Of a DNA stretch of 64,000 nt, positions 24,201 to 35,700 are shown piece after piece. The stretch comes from Cyclospora cayetanensis (lineage: Eukaryota > Apicomplexa > Conoidasida > Eucoccidiorida > Eimeriidae), in NCBI RefSeq assembly GCF_002999335.1, contig NW_020312292.1, forward strand, positions 218,477 to 282,476, given 5' to 3'. Made by a program: the position numbers and the translations under genes. Each line of letters opens with the position of its first letter. Within the stretch, counting starts at the first letter, position 1. The notes under the pieces were generated by a model. It searched no databases, was not told the origin of the DNA, and saw nothing but the letters and a program-made list of their open reading frames with translations.

Positions 24201-24709
24201 GCAGCGCATGCTTTGATCGGAATAGATGGTAATAGGAGACAAGGCGACGACGTTTGCCTAGATATCCTCGCCTTCACGGACTCTGCTGCGAATGAATCCT
24301 GTATACAGCTTGCAGCACCACCTGCAGTGCTCGCAGGAGTTTCATTTTTAAGGCTCCATTGTGAGAAGAAAAGACTTTTCCTCCTGTCATCAGCCCTGAG
24401 CGATGTAATTGCGCGCACCGGATCTAGGTATCCGTAGACTGATGCAGCCGTCTGTAGGTTCGCGCACAGTCTTCTTATAGGGTACGATAGACAAGCATAG
24501 ATTGTATGGGTTGCTGCGGCAGACACTTTCAGCCAAGCAGCTTCAAGCTTGTCCCCATACGTCGAAAGACTCTCAGGAGCTTCGATAGGCCACGCGCGAC
24601 GCACCGTGGATCCGCCGCATCGAGACAATTGTTTGTACAATAGTTGATGGCACTCCAATCGATTGAGTTGAGGGCTACCTGCGCCGTCTGCCTCTTCCAA
24701 GCTCAGCAT
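21204..24709 (-). CDS. Membrane protein with vezatin-like (myosin-binding) region
   Basis: Two exons, 24709-23976 and 23826-21204, joined in phase 2 (ATACG|GTAAGC to TTTCCAG|GTGG), give 1,118 aa. Residues about 167-187 and 195-216 form a closely spaced hydrophobic pair. Straight after it, at residues 239-252 and spanning the intron, is LVREAIRWIQELEV, followed about 90 residues later by a second helix (LPASHLRFRLYQVLDWQERA). The hairpin, then an IQE-x-E helix, then an Arg/Leu-rich helix is the arrangement of the vezatin/Inp2 family, membrane proteins that bind myosin tails. The central part has one more hydrophobic stretch (VVWGVFGSVAVLKAVF), and the C-terminal half is acidic, Ser-rich and partly coiled-coil. 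The frame is unusually long for this window and is certainly coding; the family name is an inference from motif memory. Confidence 0.8.
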
Positions 24710-26727
24710 TTTGAGAGACGTTTATTACATAGGCTTGCCTTGCCATGCGTGTGCCTCTAATCCTTGCTATGCCCGTCTGGCATCCTGAATTTGCAGACCC
24801 CTCCAGCTGCTGAATTTTCTGCCGACGTTGACCTCGTTAGTGCAAGCTTGATTACATGAAGGTGAAGCTTAATGGGAATGTAAGGTTGTACCTTGTAGAG
24901 GAAGGCAATGTAAAGAAGAGAACAATAACCGGGAGCTCAAATAAAATCACGTAGACATACACAGTGCTGGCCTTACGCAACTGCTTCACATCTTCCGATA
25001 CTGGCGTCCCCCTCAAAGGCTAAGTCGAAATCCTTTCAAGAAAAGCCTGCCGAAACTAAGAGCTGCACTAGGAATCGTTGATGTACCAGCGATAATTACA
25101 ACCTGCAATGGTCTGCAAGACCACGGCCGCAGAATTGAAGCCGGTGCTCGAACACATTGGCTGGGTAACCGTGATGCGGTGGTTCGAAGTGGACCACTGC
25201 ATAAAAAATATATTTAATATCTGGTAAGGCCAGCTACAAGGCATGAGTAGAGAAAAATGCCTTTCTCTGTGACAGCAGTCAATGCATGCTCCACCGTTCC
25301 TGCTGACGATTTTACCAGCCAGCGCAGCATTAAAACCATCCGCAAAGATACCCATAGCTTAATAATACGTTGAACCAATTGCTGCATACATTTAATAAAT
25401 TGCTTTAATTGCTGCATCTTTTGAATGCATAATCTCATTCTTAATACTATGTACCCAGCAACGGGATTTGCAAACGTTCGTTCGCTGGCAGGCGCGCCCG
25501 TTGCTCTGCCAAACCATATACTTGGTACACGGGCTGCGTTGATGTAAAAAGTATGATTTTACAGTGGCCTTAATGGGAATATCGAGACAGGCAACCTTCT
25601 GATGAGGAACTCGGGAGGATTGGATTCAGTTTTTACAGCTGATCTCCTGATCTTGCATCTCGAAACAATTAGTAGAAACAGGGGCCTCCGAGGGGGCCTT
25701 GGGGTGGCCGAGTGAGGAACTAATTTATCTTAACCCATGCTGATTGACCATGTCAGCTCGATACAGTCTTAACGCTATCAGGTGTTGAAGCTGATCATGG
25801 TACGAAAAAACTCCCGCCTGCTCGTTGTCATCGCAAACCATTCTCCTTCTACCATAAGGCACCGCTTAATTCAATGCACAACTCATCTCTTCTACCTTTC
25901 AAAGGTGGAACAAATGAAACGGTGCTGAATTGTGGGCCTAATTTCAGTTGCGTAATCAGGCGACGCATGTCACGAGTGCTCTGTGTACGAGTGTCCAATA
26001 GCCCTATGCAGCTGTAACAGATTGACTTCATACTCGATTTTCAGAGCGCAGCAAAAAATGTATGAGGTTGATCATATAATTACTAGTGTGCCCTGCACCC
26101 CACGACAAAAGCTATAGAAAAGTGCTACTTCGGTTTGGGATAATTGGAAACCATGGGTTATACGAACTGTCTAATGAGAATACAGATTGCTCAAGCCAGC
26201 TAAGCATACACAGTTATACCATACTGCCATCCGATACAGCGAAAAGTAAATTCATTGCGGGTGAGAAGCTCTTTGCTGGGCCTGTATGGATACGAGGATT
26301 ACATTCCTCGAGGACAAGCCGCTCCCTTCAAGATTTTCAGCTGTGATCGCGACCGCTTTTTTCTACTTGTTCGCGCTGCACAAGGCCACTCTTAACTATG
26401 GACACGAATGTCGGATTGAAAAGGATACGCGTTTGCAGATGATGTATACTGGTCGTTATCGCTGACAAAGCGAGCAGAGGCGCAAAAGTGCACAAGCCAG
26501 AGCACCGGTGATATATCCTGAATGCATAAAAGCAACACAACACGAATTTCCGGATACTGAGTTGCTCGTGCTTGCAGAATCCTCTGTAGGGTGTTAAGCT
26601 TAAAAGCAAAAGAGCTTTATCTAAGCAGCTCATAAATGCATTCATAATAAGTGACGAGTGACACATGCATCGAAACTGCTCATCTTAAGCCCTTCGCAAG
26701 CATTCAGACAATCAAATGTTGTTTCAC
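24710..26727. other. Intergenic region between vezatin-like gene and callose synthase 3' end
   Basis: About 2 kb without a convincing gene. It includes the promoter of the vezatin-like gene at its left end and the callose synthase 3' UTR at its right end. Plus frame 26086-26346 and minus frames near 25.1-25.4 kb lack splice or domain support. Confidence 0.4.
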
Positions 26728-29700
26728 TCAAGAGTAGCAAGGTACAACTACATTTTTGTGGAAGAACGGATGGCTTTTGAGTCTATTAGTAGCCTTATTA
26801 TGAGCAAGCTTGGCTTGAGGCTGTACCTCTAGAAGTACGTACCTCACTACATCAGAAAACATGTCGCTCCGGACTGCCCATCGGCCCAACAAAGCAAAGG
26901 AGATCTCAAGCATGCCGTGAATAAATAGGCAAAGAGAAAACAGTGAAACAATGATAGACCCCAATGACACTTTGCTTGTCACAACGAGCCAGAGGAGCAA
27001 AGCCACTGTTCCAGTTACAAGGATGAGGGACAGCCACGCCTTCGCAGAAGGGCTGACAGCTTGAAGGTCTCCTAGCAAAGCTCTTATGGTGACAAATAAT
27101 CCAGATGCTGCTATAAGGTACACTGCGCAGTCAACATCGGCGGACTGTATGGAGCTGAATACAATCAACGCATACAAAAAATTGAATGGAATTTAAAAAA
27201 GATATGTGTAAACACGTCCACTGAATGGCCAGAGGAGCCTCAAGGTATTAACAGGTGAGGTTGAAAGCTGGAGTGCGAGAAAAATCATAAGTCCGCTGCC
27301 TTACGTTGCAACGCAGGATATGATGCCCGCGGCAAGAAGGGGGAATCGTAAAAGGCGAAGTACAATAATGACTTTGTGGTGCCATACAATGTTGCACCGC
27401 TGTTCCATCTCCCCTCTCCACCAAGAAACCCACGATTCCTTAGGAACTCCCAACTCCTGCACAGACGTATCGGATTTCACCCGCTGCTGGACGTGGCATC
27501 CGCGGTAGTTTTGGGACTCAACTAGCCATAAGGTACAAACTGCTTGAAGCATCACTACAAAGATTGTTCGGTACGGAAGCCTACGCGGGAGGACATCCAT
27601 GAATTCCAGTTTCTGAAATCTTGGCGCAGGCGTGGATAGTAAAATCCTAATGGGTTGAAGATGAATGGTACTGAATTAATCGATATGGCCATCAGCAAAA
27701 TCGGCCATGTGTCCAAGAAAAGGACAGCTGTGTCTAAATCTGCGTACTGAGAGAGCAACACAGGCAAAACCCCTCGCCCACAGGACGCGGCAATAGATGA
27801 TATCTGCTTTTCCGTAACAAAATGCACTTTGCTCGGTGCCGGCTAGAGCGGGCTCCTTATATAGGATAAGGGAGTAATTAATTCTTTCGCATGGACACCT
27901 AGTGACTGTTTACAGAGTACACTACAATCAGTTGTGTCTATGGCGTATGGCATTCACTGAATGGGGAACTTTTTGTTCTATCATCCAGGCAGATACGCTA
28001 AGTTCCCAATGCTGCTAATAGAACTGAAACTTCATTTATCTTTCCTAATGCAGCTCAACGTTTGCTCACCATGGCGTATACGGCAAGGAGAATAAAAATT
28101 TCCAAGCCGATTGAAAAATGGGTGAAATAGTAAAACATCCAGATGTCTTTTAAGGTCGCTCGCTCGATGACAAAACCACGCCCAGTCTCCTGATATTTGG
28201 CACCTCCGTAAATTAAGACATGATCTATCACGGACGCTTTGGTGCAGGCTGCAGAAGAACGCAGGGCACATGAGGGACACTCATAAGTTGCGCCACTGTT
28301 GTAGGATTCGCAAAGTGCGTTTGACTTCATCGCGTTTCTCAGAAAGGCAGAAGCATTATGCCCTGCCTGCTTCATGACTACATCCTGTATGTTTGAGAAA
28401 CCTACTCATAAAATTGTAATACATGATAGCGAACTTGGTAATGAGGTCTACCAGCTTTCGCAATGCCGAACCCAGGCCCTTTTCCAGAAATAGCCATGGA
28501 ATCAGCGGTAGCGCAAGGAGCATCCCAAGCTGGAACTGAATGTAGGCTGCTGGCGTCAAGACGTATTCCAGTGCACTTTCAACAGGTCCACTATAGTTGT
28601 ACTCTGTGTATTAACGGAAGCACAGTAAACACCTTAAATGGCTTTTCTTACAAGGCCACCGTCGTTGGCTAGTACGCAAAACGACGCTTGCTCTCCACTT
28701 TTGAGCGCGTATACACCTAAGTGCTACTGTGTTTACAGGTTAAATTGTCAACTTCAACCTACTTGCAAAAGCCAAGAAGCATTTCGAGTACAGACAAACG
28801 TATGCAGCCAACACCAAAATGACGGAGTTTAAAAAAAATCCGGGGCCGGTGAACCACAAAGATAAAACTCGAAAAAAGTCCATGTTCAAAACCAAACGGT
28901 TTAAGTCTCGGCTAAGCACCTGCTCTCCGTTACCGCCAGCAACTTTCTTTTCAAACATAACAACTTGTTGAAGGCCAACATCACGACCCTTGCCGCACTG
29001 AAGCAGACAGCAAACTCCCAGTCTTCGCAATTGATTTTTGGTTGCTCGCGTGGTCCATTATACGCATTGAACGGTTACCGGTACAGGGGGCAAGCTATTG
29101 TCTGAACAGCAAGTCATTATATGTTGACAGTATGCTGTACGAATGCAAAACCAGCAAGACAAGAGTGCTTTCACCCCTACGGTACTCCCAGGCAATCCAT
29201 GCTTCCTGCGTCGGACATTGCCGTTGTCTCGCTGAAGATTACTCAGCGCATACCTGAATGTAATCAGCATGATGTACACTGTAGCCGCGGGCAGTACAAT
29301 TGAACCCAGCAAAAATGTCTTCGGAGAGGTTTATTCCGTTGGATGCCTTTGAGCAAGAGCCGCAAGTTTGCACGAAGTAGCGGTCGAATATGTCTGGGTG
29401 GCCGTAGTGCATCCGTACCTGAGCACAGAAAAGGTTTCTACGTATCTGAATCTGAGGAAGGAGGATAATCAGGGAAGGTCAAGATATCGTCTACCAAGTA
29501 CAAATGGCCGGCTTCGTGTGTCCATTTCATACAACCAACCTAAAAAGCGAGGCACAGTGCGTCAAGAAGTTGAAACGAGGCTCACGCACCCTAAGAGGCG
29601 TGAAGTATAGGCGTTGGTTCGTAGTTGTGAAAAGATTTTCTTGCAGAGCCATGTAACTTGCCAAGCTTGAGACGTTTTCGGTAAAGATATGCTCTCTGAA

Positions 29701-32700
29701 ACCTACACAAAAGGGAAAGTTATCAAGACAGGCGGGGGCAAACAGAAGTGTTGCGTCTGTGTGAAAATCGATGATTGTTCAAAAGGGGCATCAACGAGCC
29801 AGCAATCTGTCTATCGTGATTCAGCACACGTATCCAGCTCCAGAGGGCCAGTAGCATGCCTCTCTCACCCAGAATGCGCATGCGGGCATTAAGCACAAAC
29901 TCCTGCAGCAAATTTCGAAGCTTGATTGCCTCCTCGAGATATGACTCCATATTCATGTCCATCACTTGCAGAGTGTCCATCCGGGAAAAAGCAATGGCTT
30001 GATTTTGGTTCTCAGGCTTCCCAGGACCAATGATGGGCATGCGAGCCCACGGCATTCCGCATTCGTCCGTAATTAGTGGCAGCCTTATCTTGTAAATTGG
30101 TTCGAGCCTCAGTGGACCCCGCCGAGAAGGCCATATCATGCCACTCTGTTGAGAGTTGCGCCGTTGTCTGGATAAGTTGCTCGCCTCAGCTTCAACCCGT
30201 GCTTGGTGGCGCGCAAGCCTGTTCTCGAAGAAGGCTACACGCTCTTTCATGGACAAAAATCCCGTGTTCTGGACTGCGCGAAGGCTGCTGTTGCTTCTCT
30301 GAACAGCAGTTCCTGACTGATTCGCTTGCTGCGAACCCCCTTGTTCCTCGGCCCTCAAGCGCTCCAGCCGTTGACTACCATGTTCACTTTCAGCGTCTCT
30401 CCTGCCAGATGGACTACGGCTGGTGCAAGGGGCCTGTGGGGAGAGTCCGCATTCTGTTTTGTGCCACGGTTCTTGCCGATGCAGCAGCAACCCCTCCGGA
30501 AGGCGAGGGCATACGCCTGAACTGGGCTGCTGGGAGTCAGCAGTGATTGCCTCTGCTCTAGGTGTAGCCAAAAAATCAGGGGCACCTGGAAAGGAATCAG
30601 AGTCGCGATCAGCTTCCCCGCAAACAGACTCTGCCGTCATGAATGCGGTCCACCGCAGTGCACCGTCCTGCCTTGGATGCAACGTGATGATAGAATGCCT
30701 CCTTGACGGTATGGCTTGTGCGTTTCTGCGAGGCTCTGAAAGGCGGCTCGCGCTCTCCTGGTCGCGAGTCTGCACCGACACTTGCTGGTCATATTCACCG
30801 ACACTACCAGCGACTTCGGATTTCAAGTCCCATGGTTGGCTCTTCTGCTCAACAAAGCAGGAAGCACGTGGAAGAGATGCAGCTCGAGGGAGATCACGAG
30901 AGAAAGTCAAATCCACTGGAACCATGTGATTTCGCGCAAGATCCCGGGCGAATTGTGCCTCCAGTAGAGTCGGCTTTGAAGCCACGTCGCTGGCTATACC
31001 TTTCGCGGTGTGTAGTGACCTTTTCGCTGGACCAATTAGTCTGTCAGTGGAGCCAAGTCCTGCACGTCGTGCTTCATGTTGGACTGAACTGTTGCAGCGC
31101 GAGTCATATTTGCAGGATCCCCCTGCACAGTTTCCAAAATAACTCCCGGTCGGTCCGCGGAAATTATCCGTTCCTGGACTGGTGCCGTGATTGATCGCCG
31201 GACAGAATTTAGCCTCTCTATCCTGTTTGTTGATACCCACGCTGCTTGTCGGGAGAGTCGCACTGAAAGCCAATTGTAACGTGTCAGAGTGAGCAGTCTT
31301 TTGCAGTGGACTCACTTCAGCTCCGGAGGGATCTTTGGAATTGTCCACAGGATCCCGAGGCATGCTTTGGCACAGCAACGAGAGTAATGTCTCTCTCGGC
31401 CCCTCCGCAACTTCATGCAGTGGAGAATAAGCATCGGTTCTTGAATCAAGTTCGCTGGTGTCTCGTTGAGGGGATGCAGACTTTATGGCGCTCCTGGTCC
31501 GTGCAGCAAAAAGAGACCGGTCACACTGCTTCTTCTGGTACAACCAGTGAATAGCACGCGATATCTTCGACTCAAAATCACCGCCACCACCACTGCTCCT
31601 ACCAGCATACTCGCCACTCTTATGGGCCTGAACAGACGGAATCGGCCTCGAGTTCGACTGAGCCTCAAGAATCGCTTGTCGTCGGGGGGTGCAAAAGGGA
31701 TCGCCTTCGTTTTCATGCGTACCGCTGGAATTCGCTAAATACTGAGAGCTTCGTTCGAGGTTCGATAGTCCCTGTCCTAGTATCTGGCGCGTTCCTGCAA
31801 CTATTGACGGTAGAAGCGATTCAGCAAATTCTGCCCGCACATGTCCCTTGGAGTCCAGTGGAACGCCTCCAAATACACCCTCTTGAACTTGTACGACCTT
31901 TTTTCCCCGCTCGTCTACTAGATCAGTAGGCGAGTCACTACTCACGTGTGGTGGAATCTCAGCAGCTTCGAGCCCTCCGCTGCTGCTCTTGCTGCTGCTA
32001 CCCCCGCTTCTGGACTTTATTTTAACCGAGGCACCTGGATCCATGTTAGCACCAGGGGTACAGACAGGTATACGCGGCGCTGGGACCAGAAGATGGGGAA
32101 TTCGTGCCGGATTAACCTCTCCCTCGGCTTGTCGGACGAATCTCCCCGCAGCCGTCAGTTTGCTTATGTTTGCCGATGCTGGGGCAACAATGCGCTCGCC
32201 CAGTGGATCAATATCGGCTGTCAGTCTGTAAAGAACGCTGATTTTATGGCCTGTAGGCCTCCCGTCTAGGGTGCGCTCGTGTTCAAGCGTTGCAATTCGT
32301 AGGCTAGGATAGCGCACCATTAGCTTGTAGAGAGCCACTTTTCGGAGCAGCTGTGCACGAAGGGATGGAGACGGCTCGCAGCCATCGGTTGGCATCTGGG
32401 CATAAAGATCTGTTCCAAACTCTTGAGCAGCAACCACATACTGGTACTTTAGCTGGGCAAGTTCCTGAGGGACAGAAAACACTCAAGGGGGATGAGCTGC
32501 AAATCAGTGCGCTGTGGAGGAAGCCAGCTACTTGTGACCAGTAGATTTAAAAACATTATTTAGCTTACCCGGGTCGACTGCTTTACTTCATACGGAGGTG
32601 GATAATTTACAACTTCCCTCCACAAGGCCCCTTCAGGACTCCTAATAATCTCAAGCTGAGCCTCGTCAAGCCTATTTGAATCTCGACACAAGTGTATTTC

Positions 32701-35700
32701 TTCTGGAGGCGTTTCCTCGAGGTATGCCTGATTGTGTTAGACGCAGAACGGCCACGCAAAAAGCTATCGCCAACGTATGTATCATGGGTAAGCAGTCATC
32801 GCCCACCTCCTCCCCGTAATCCATCCATGTTGTGTGGTACACTTGGTTCTATTTTCTCCCGTGGGAGTCCATAACTTGTGAAAACGTCCAAGAGGCTTAA
32901 TGCGCGTGCTACAACACATGACTTGCCTGCATCCGAACAGCCTGTTCATAGTACATAATGCCATGTACCGTCCGCATAAGCACCTGGCCTCTACAGGAGG
33001 CCCACTCCTGGAGCATTTCGCAGAAGCGATCGTACCTGCGCAGCATCAGCAGCGCACAAGCAGAGTATATAACATAGGCTTCTTTCCAGGCAAATCGCTG
33101 TAAACACCTTTGCTGCCTACGGTAGTCTCAACTCCCTCACCGATGCAGCAGGCCACATTGTTGCATTTGGGCACGGACGTCTTGTAAAGCCAGTTTTCGA
33201 CGCTCGGGAGAATCGGTGACACGATCCTCTATTTCTTGTCTTATCGTAAACATATCCCTATCACGGTCAACTCTTTCAATAAAGTTGTCAAATTCCACAG
33301 GATGCAAACTACGAAGCAAATCCATCTTGCACACTCCCTCATCTGTACGTTTCTCCAGATCCTATGCACATGCTGGCCACAATTATTTGACTAAGGAGCA
33401 TAAGACGCCGCTTGAGTATTGTGTCTACTTACTTTCAGCGCCAGACAGTTCTTTTTCTAGAAGTGTGCTAGGCTTTATCGGTGAAGCAGTTGCATACTTG
33501 CAAATCAAGGCGAGTGTCTTCTCTGTAATATGGAGTGAGAGTCATCATCGAAACCATATGTCGGACAAGTGGCGTTTCAGGAATCCTCATGAGAAGCGAA
33601 TTAATGAAGGTACCAAACCTAGAATAGCGTTAGAACATAAGGCATGCAAAGGGCAAGAGCCCATGTGCACGATTCGGAGAAAGTTTGAGCGTAAATGAAT
33701 TAAAATACTAGCTTTTCTCCGATCGCCTTAACACAGGATATGCAGAGCTTTTTCTCATTCCTCAACGTGTTTTTCTGCTCGCTCACCTTCGCTGCGTTTC
33801 TGCACATCTGAACGACGGGTCATCAGCCTTGAGAATTTTTGCAGCCCTTCGAAAGAACAGTTTCACTGCATATTCCGTGGATGCTATCCTCTTTGAATTT
33901 TCCTGGCCTTGAATCAGGAACCTTGCGTCTTCGGATCCGTTGTCTCCCAAGACAACGTCTGCGTTCGCCTCCCCAAGCTGTGCGTGCAGCGCTCGCATCT
34001 CGGCCAGTTCTTCTGGAAGGAGTGGAAGGGCTGCACATGGCAAATGTATCATAGCCAGCTCAATCATGGTGTGGTGCGCGGGCATGCCTGCTTTGCTCGT
34101 CCAGTCGAAAACCACGAAATCTTCCCATTTCCGGTTGAACTCACCTTCAGACGTATCCCTTTTCTCTCCTTCGTTAGCAAGCAGCAAAAGGGAGGTGTGG
34201 TGCAATGAGATCTGAAGTTGCTCAATCATGACGGCCACTTCAGCACGCTGTAGAGGAGCCGGCAATATTGAGGGTATATCCTTGATCATTGAATGAGATC
34301 CAAAGCATAGGCTTACACCTCTGACGTAGCCTTGAATAACTAATGGAATATTTGATCCACCGAGTTCTTCTGGATCGCTGCTTGGTAACATAATCATCGC
34401 CAGCAATGCCTGCGGCGCAGGAACGGATGCATTGCTTTTCATGCGCATACATTAATAGCGAGTTGATGCATAACAGCGTCTTCCGGTTTGTGATTGCCTA
34501 CCTTCTTCAATTGAACATTTGCTTTCGTCAAATTCTCTGCATCAGTTGATAAAGAAAAGCTGGCCTTTTGAGCGAGAACAAACACATTTTGAAGCGCTTT
34601 GGATAGAGGTTTTAAACCTTGGAGGTTGATCCACAGTAACCGCGTTGGATCCTTCTGCACCTGGAACCGCAAAAAGCAGCTCTGGGGCAAGGCATGTATG
34701 AATACCCATGCGCTTTCACCTTGCTGACTTCTCAACGCTGCCTAAAGTGTAAACGAAGGTCGCAAACCGACCCATGACCACAGATCTTCCATTGCACGAA
34801 CTAGTTGTGGGCCTTCTTTGAAGTATCTTGCGACGTAGAGCATCAAAGCCTCAGAAATCTCTTGGCACGCTTGCAAATGCATCGCTTGCTCAAACCTGTA
34901 AAAATTGGCACCAATTATTTTACTCAAAGGTGCAGCAAAACATTCTACAAATTTGGGTTATGACTGTAGCTGTATAGAGGGAAATTTCCATTAGACGCTA
35001 TGTGTATCCTGTCCTTCGATTCAATGGCTTTAGTGTTGCGAGAGGGGCCTCACCTAGGGTCATTCGCACTTAGATCACGCGACAAGTGCTGCTGGAAAAA
35101 CTTTTTGGCTAATGCTTTTTTACTGCAAAGCCGGAGCATGTTACCGGTAACCTGGTAATGAAAGTCCTCACAACTTTTCAGAAATGTTGTTAGCTCGTTG
35201 CAGTACACAAATACAGGGTACCGGACTGCAGAATGGCGCCAGTCAACTGTTGCATTCTCACATTTTAAATGCTGAGCACAACACAGCAGGCACATCAGGA
35301 TACGCAATAATTATTCGCTCAACTACTTTAAAGAAGGTAAGACGAAGGCACCCTAGTTTAGCGAGATAGCTCATGGAGGCATTGCCCCCCGTAGGCGTAC
35401 TAGGTCTGAGAGGCTCTCAAACTCAAGGGAGATGCTGGGAAGCTCATTAAATTCCAACTTTTCCTGCTCAGCATAGTCTATGATGTCTTCGTCGCGCCAG
35501 CTCTGTATGATCTCATTCCATAAAAATCCAAATCTCTTTATGGCAATCAAACTACGCGTGTGTTCATTGCGTTGTGCTCCTCGACATTTTGACCTGAAGA
35601 ATAATACAGCACTAGTGCATCTCCAGCTCGTCAGTCTAGTCAGAGAGAGTAACTGAGAGCTATACAACTGATGGTTAAAGATGATGCACGGTGGAATACG

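Noticed and set aside
30076..31738. Plus-strand frames up to 168 codons
   Set aside because: They are antisense to the 2.6-kb callose synthase exon and have no independent features.
33415..33540. Apparent frameshift in callose synthase after the TPYY motif
   Set aside because: Resolved by a 136-base GT-AG intron (33497-33362) joining RLDLQ to DLEKRTDEGV in phase 0, with the same spacing as in plant enzymes.
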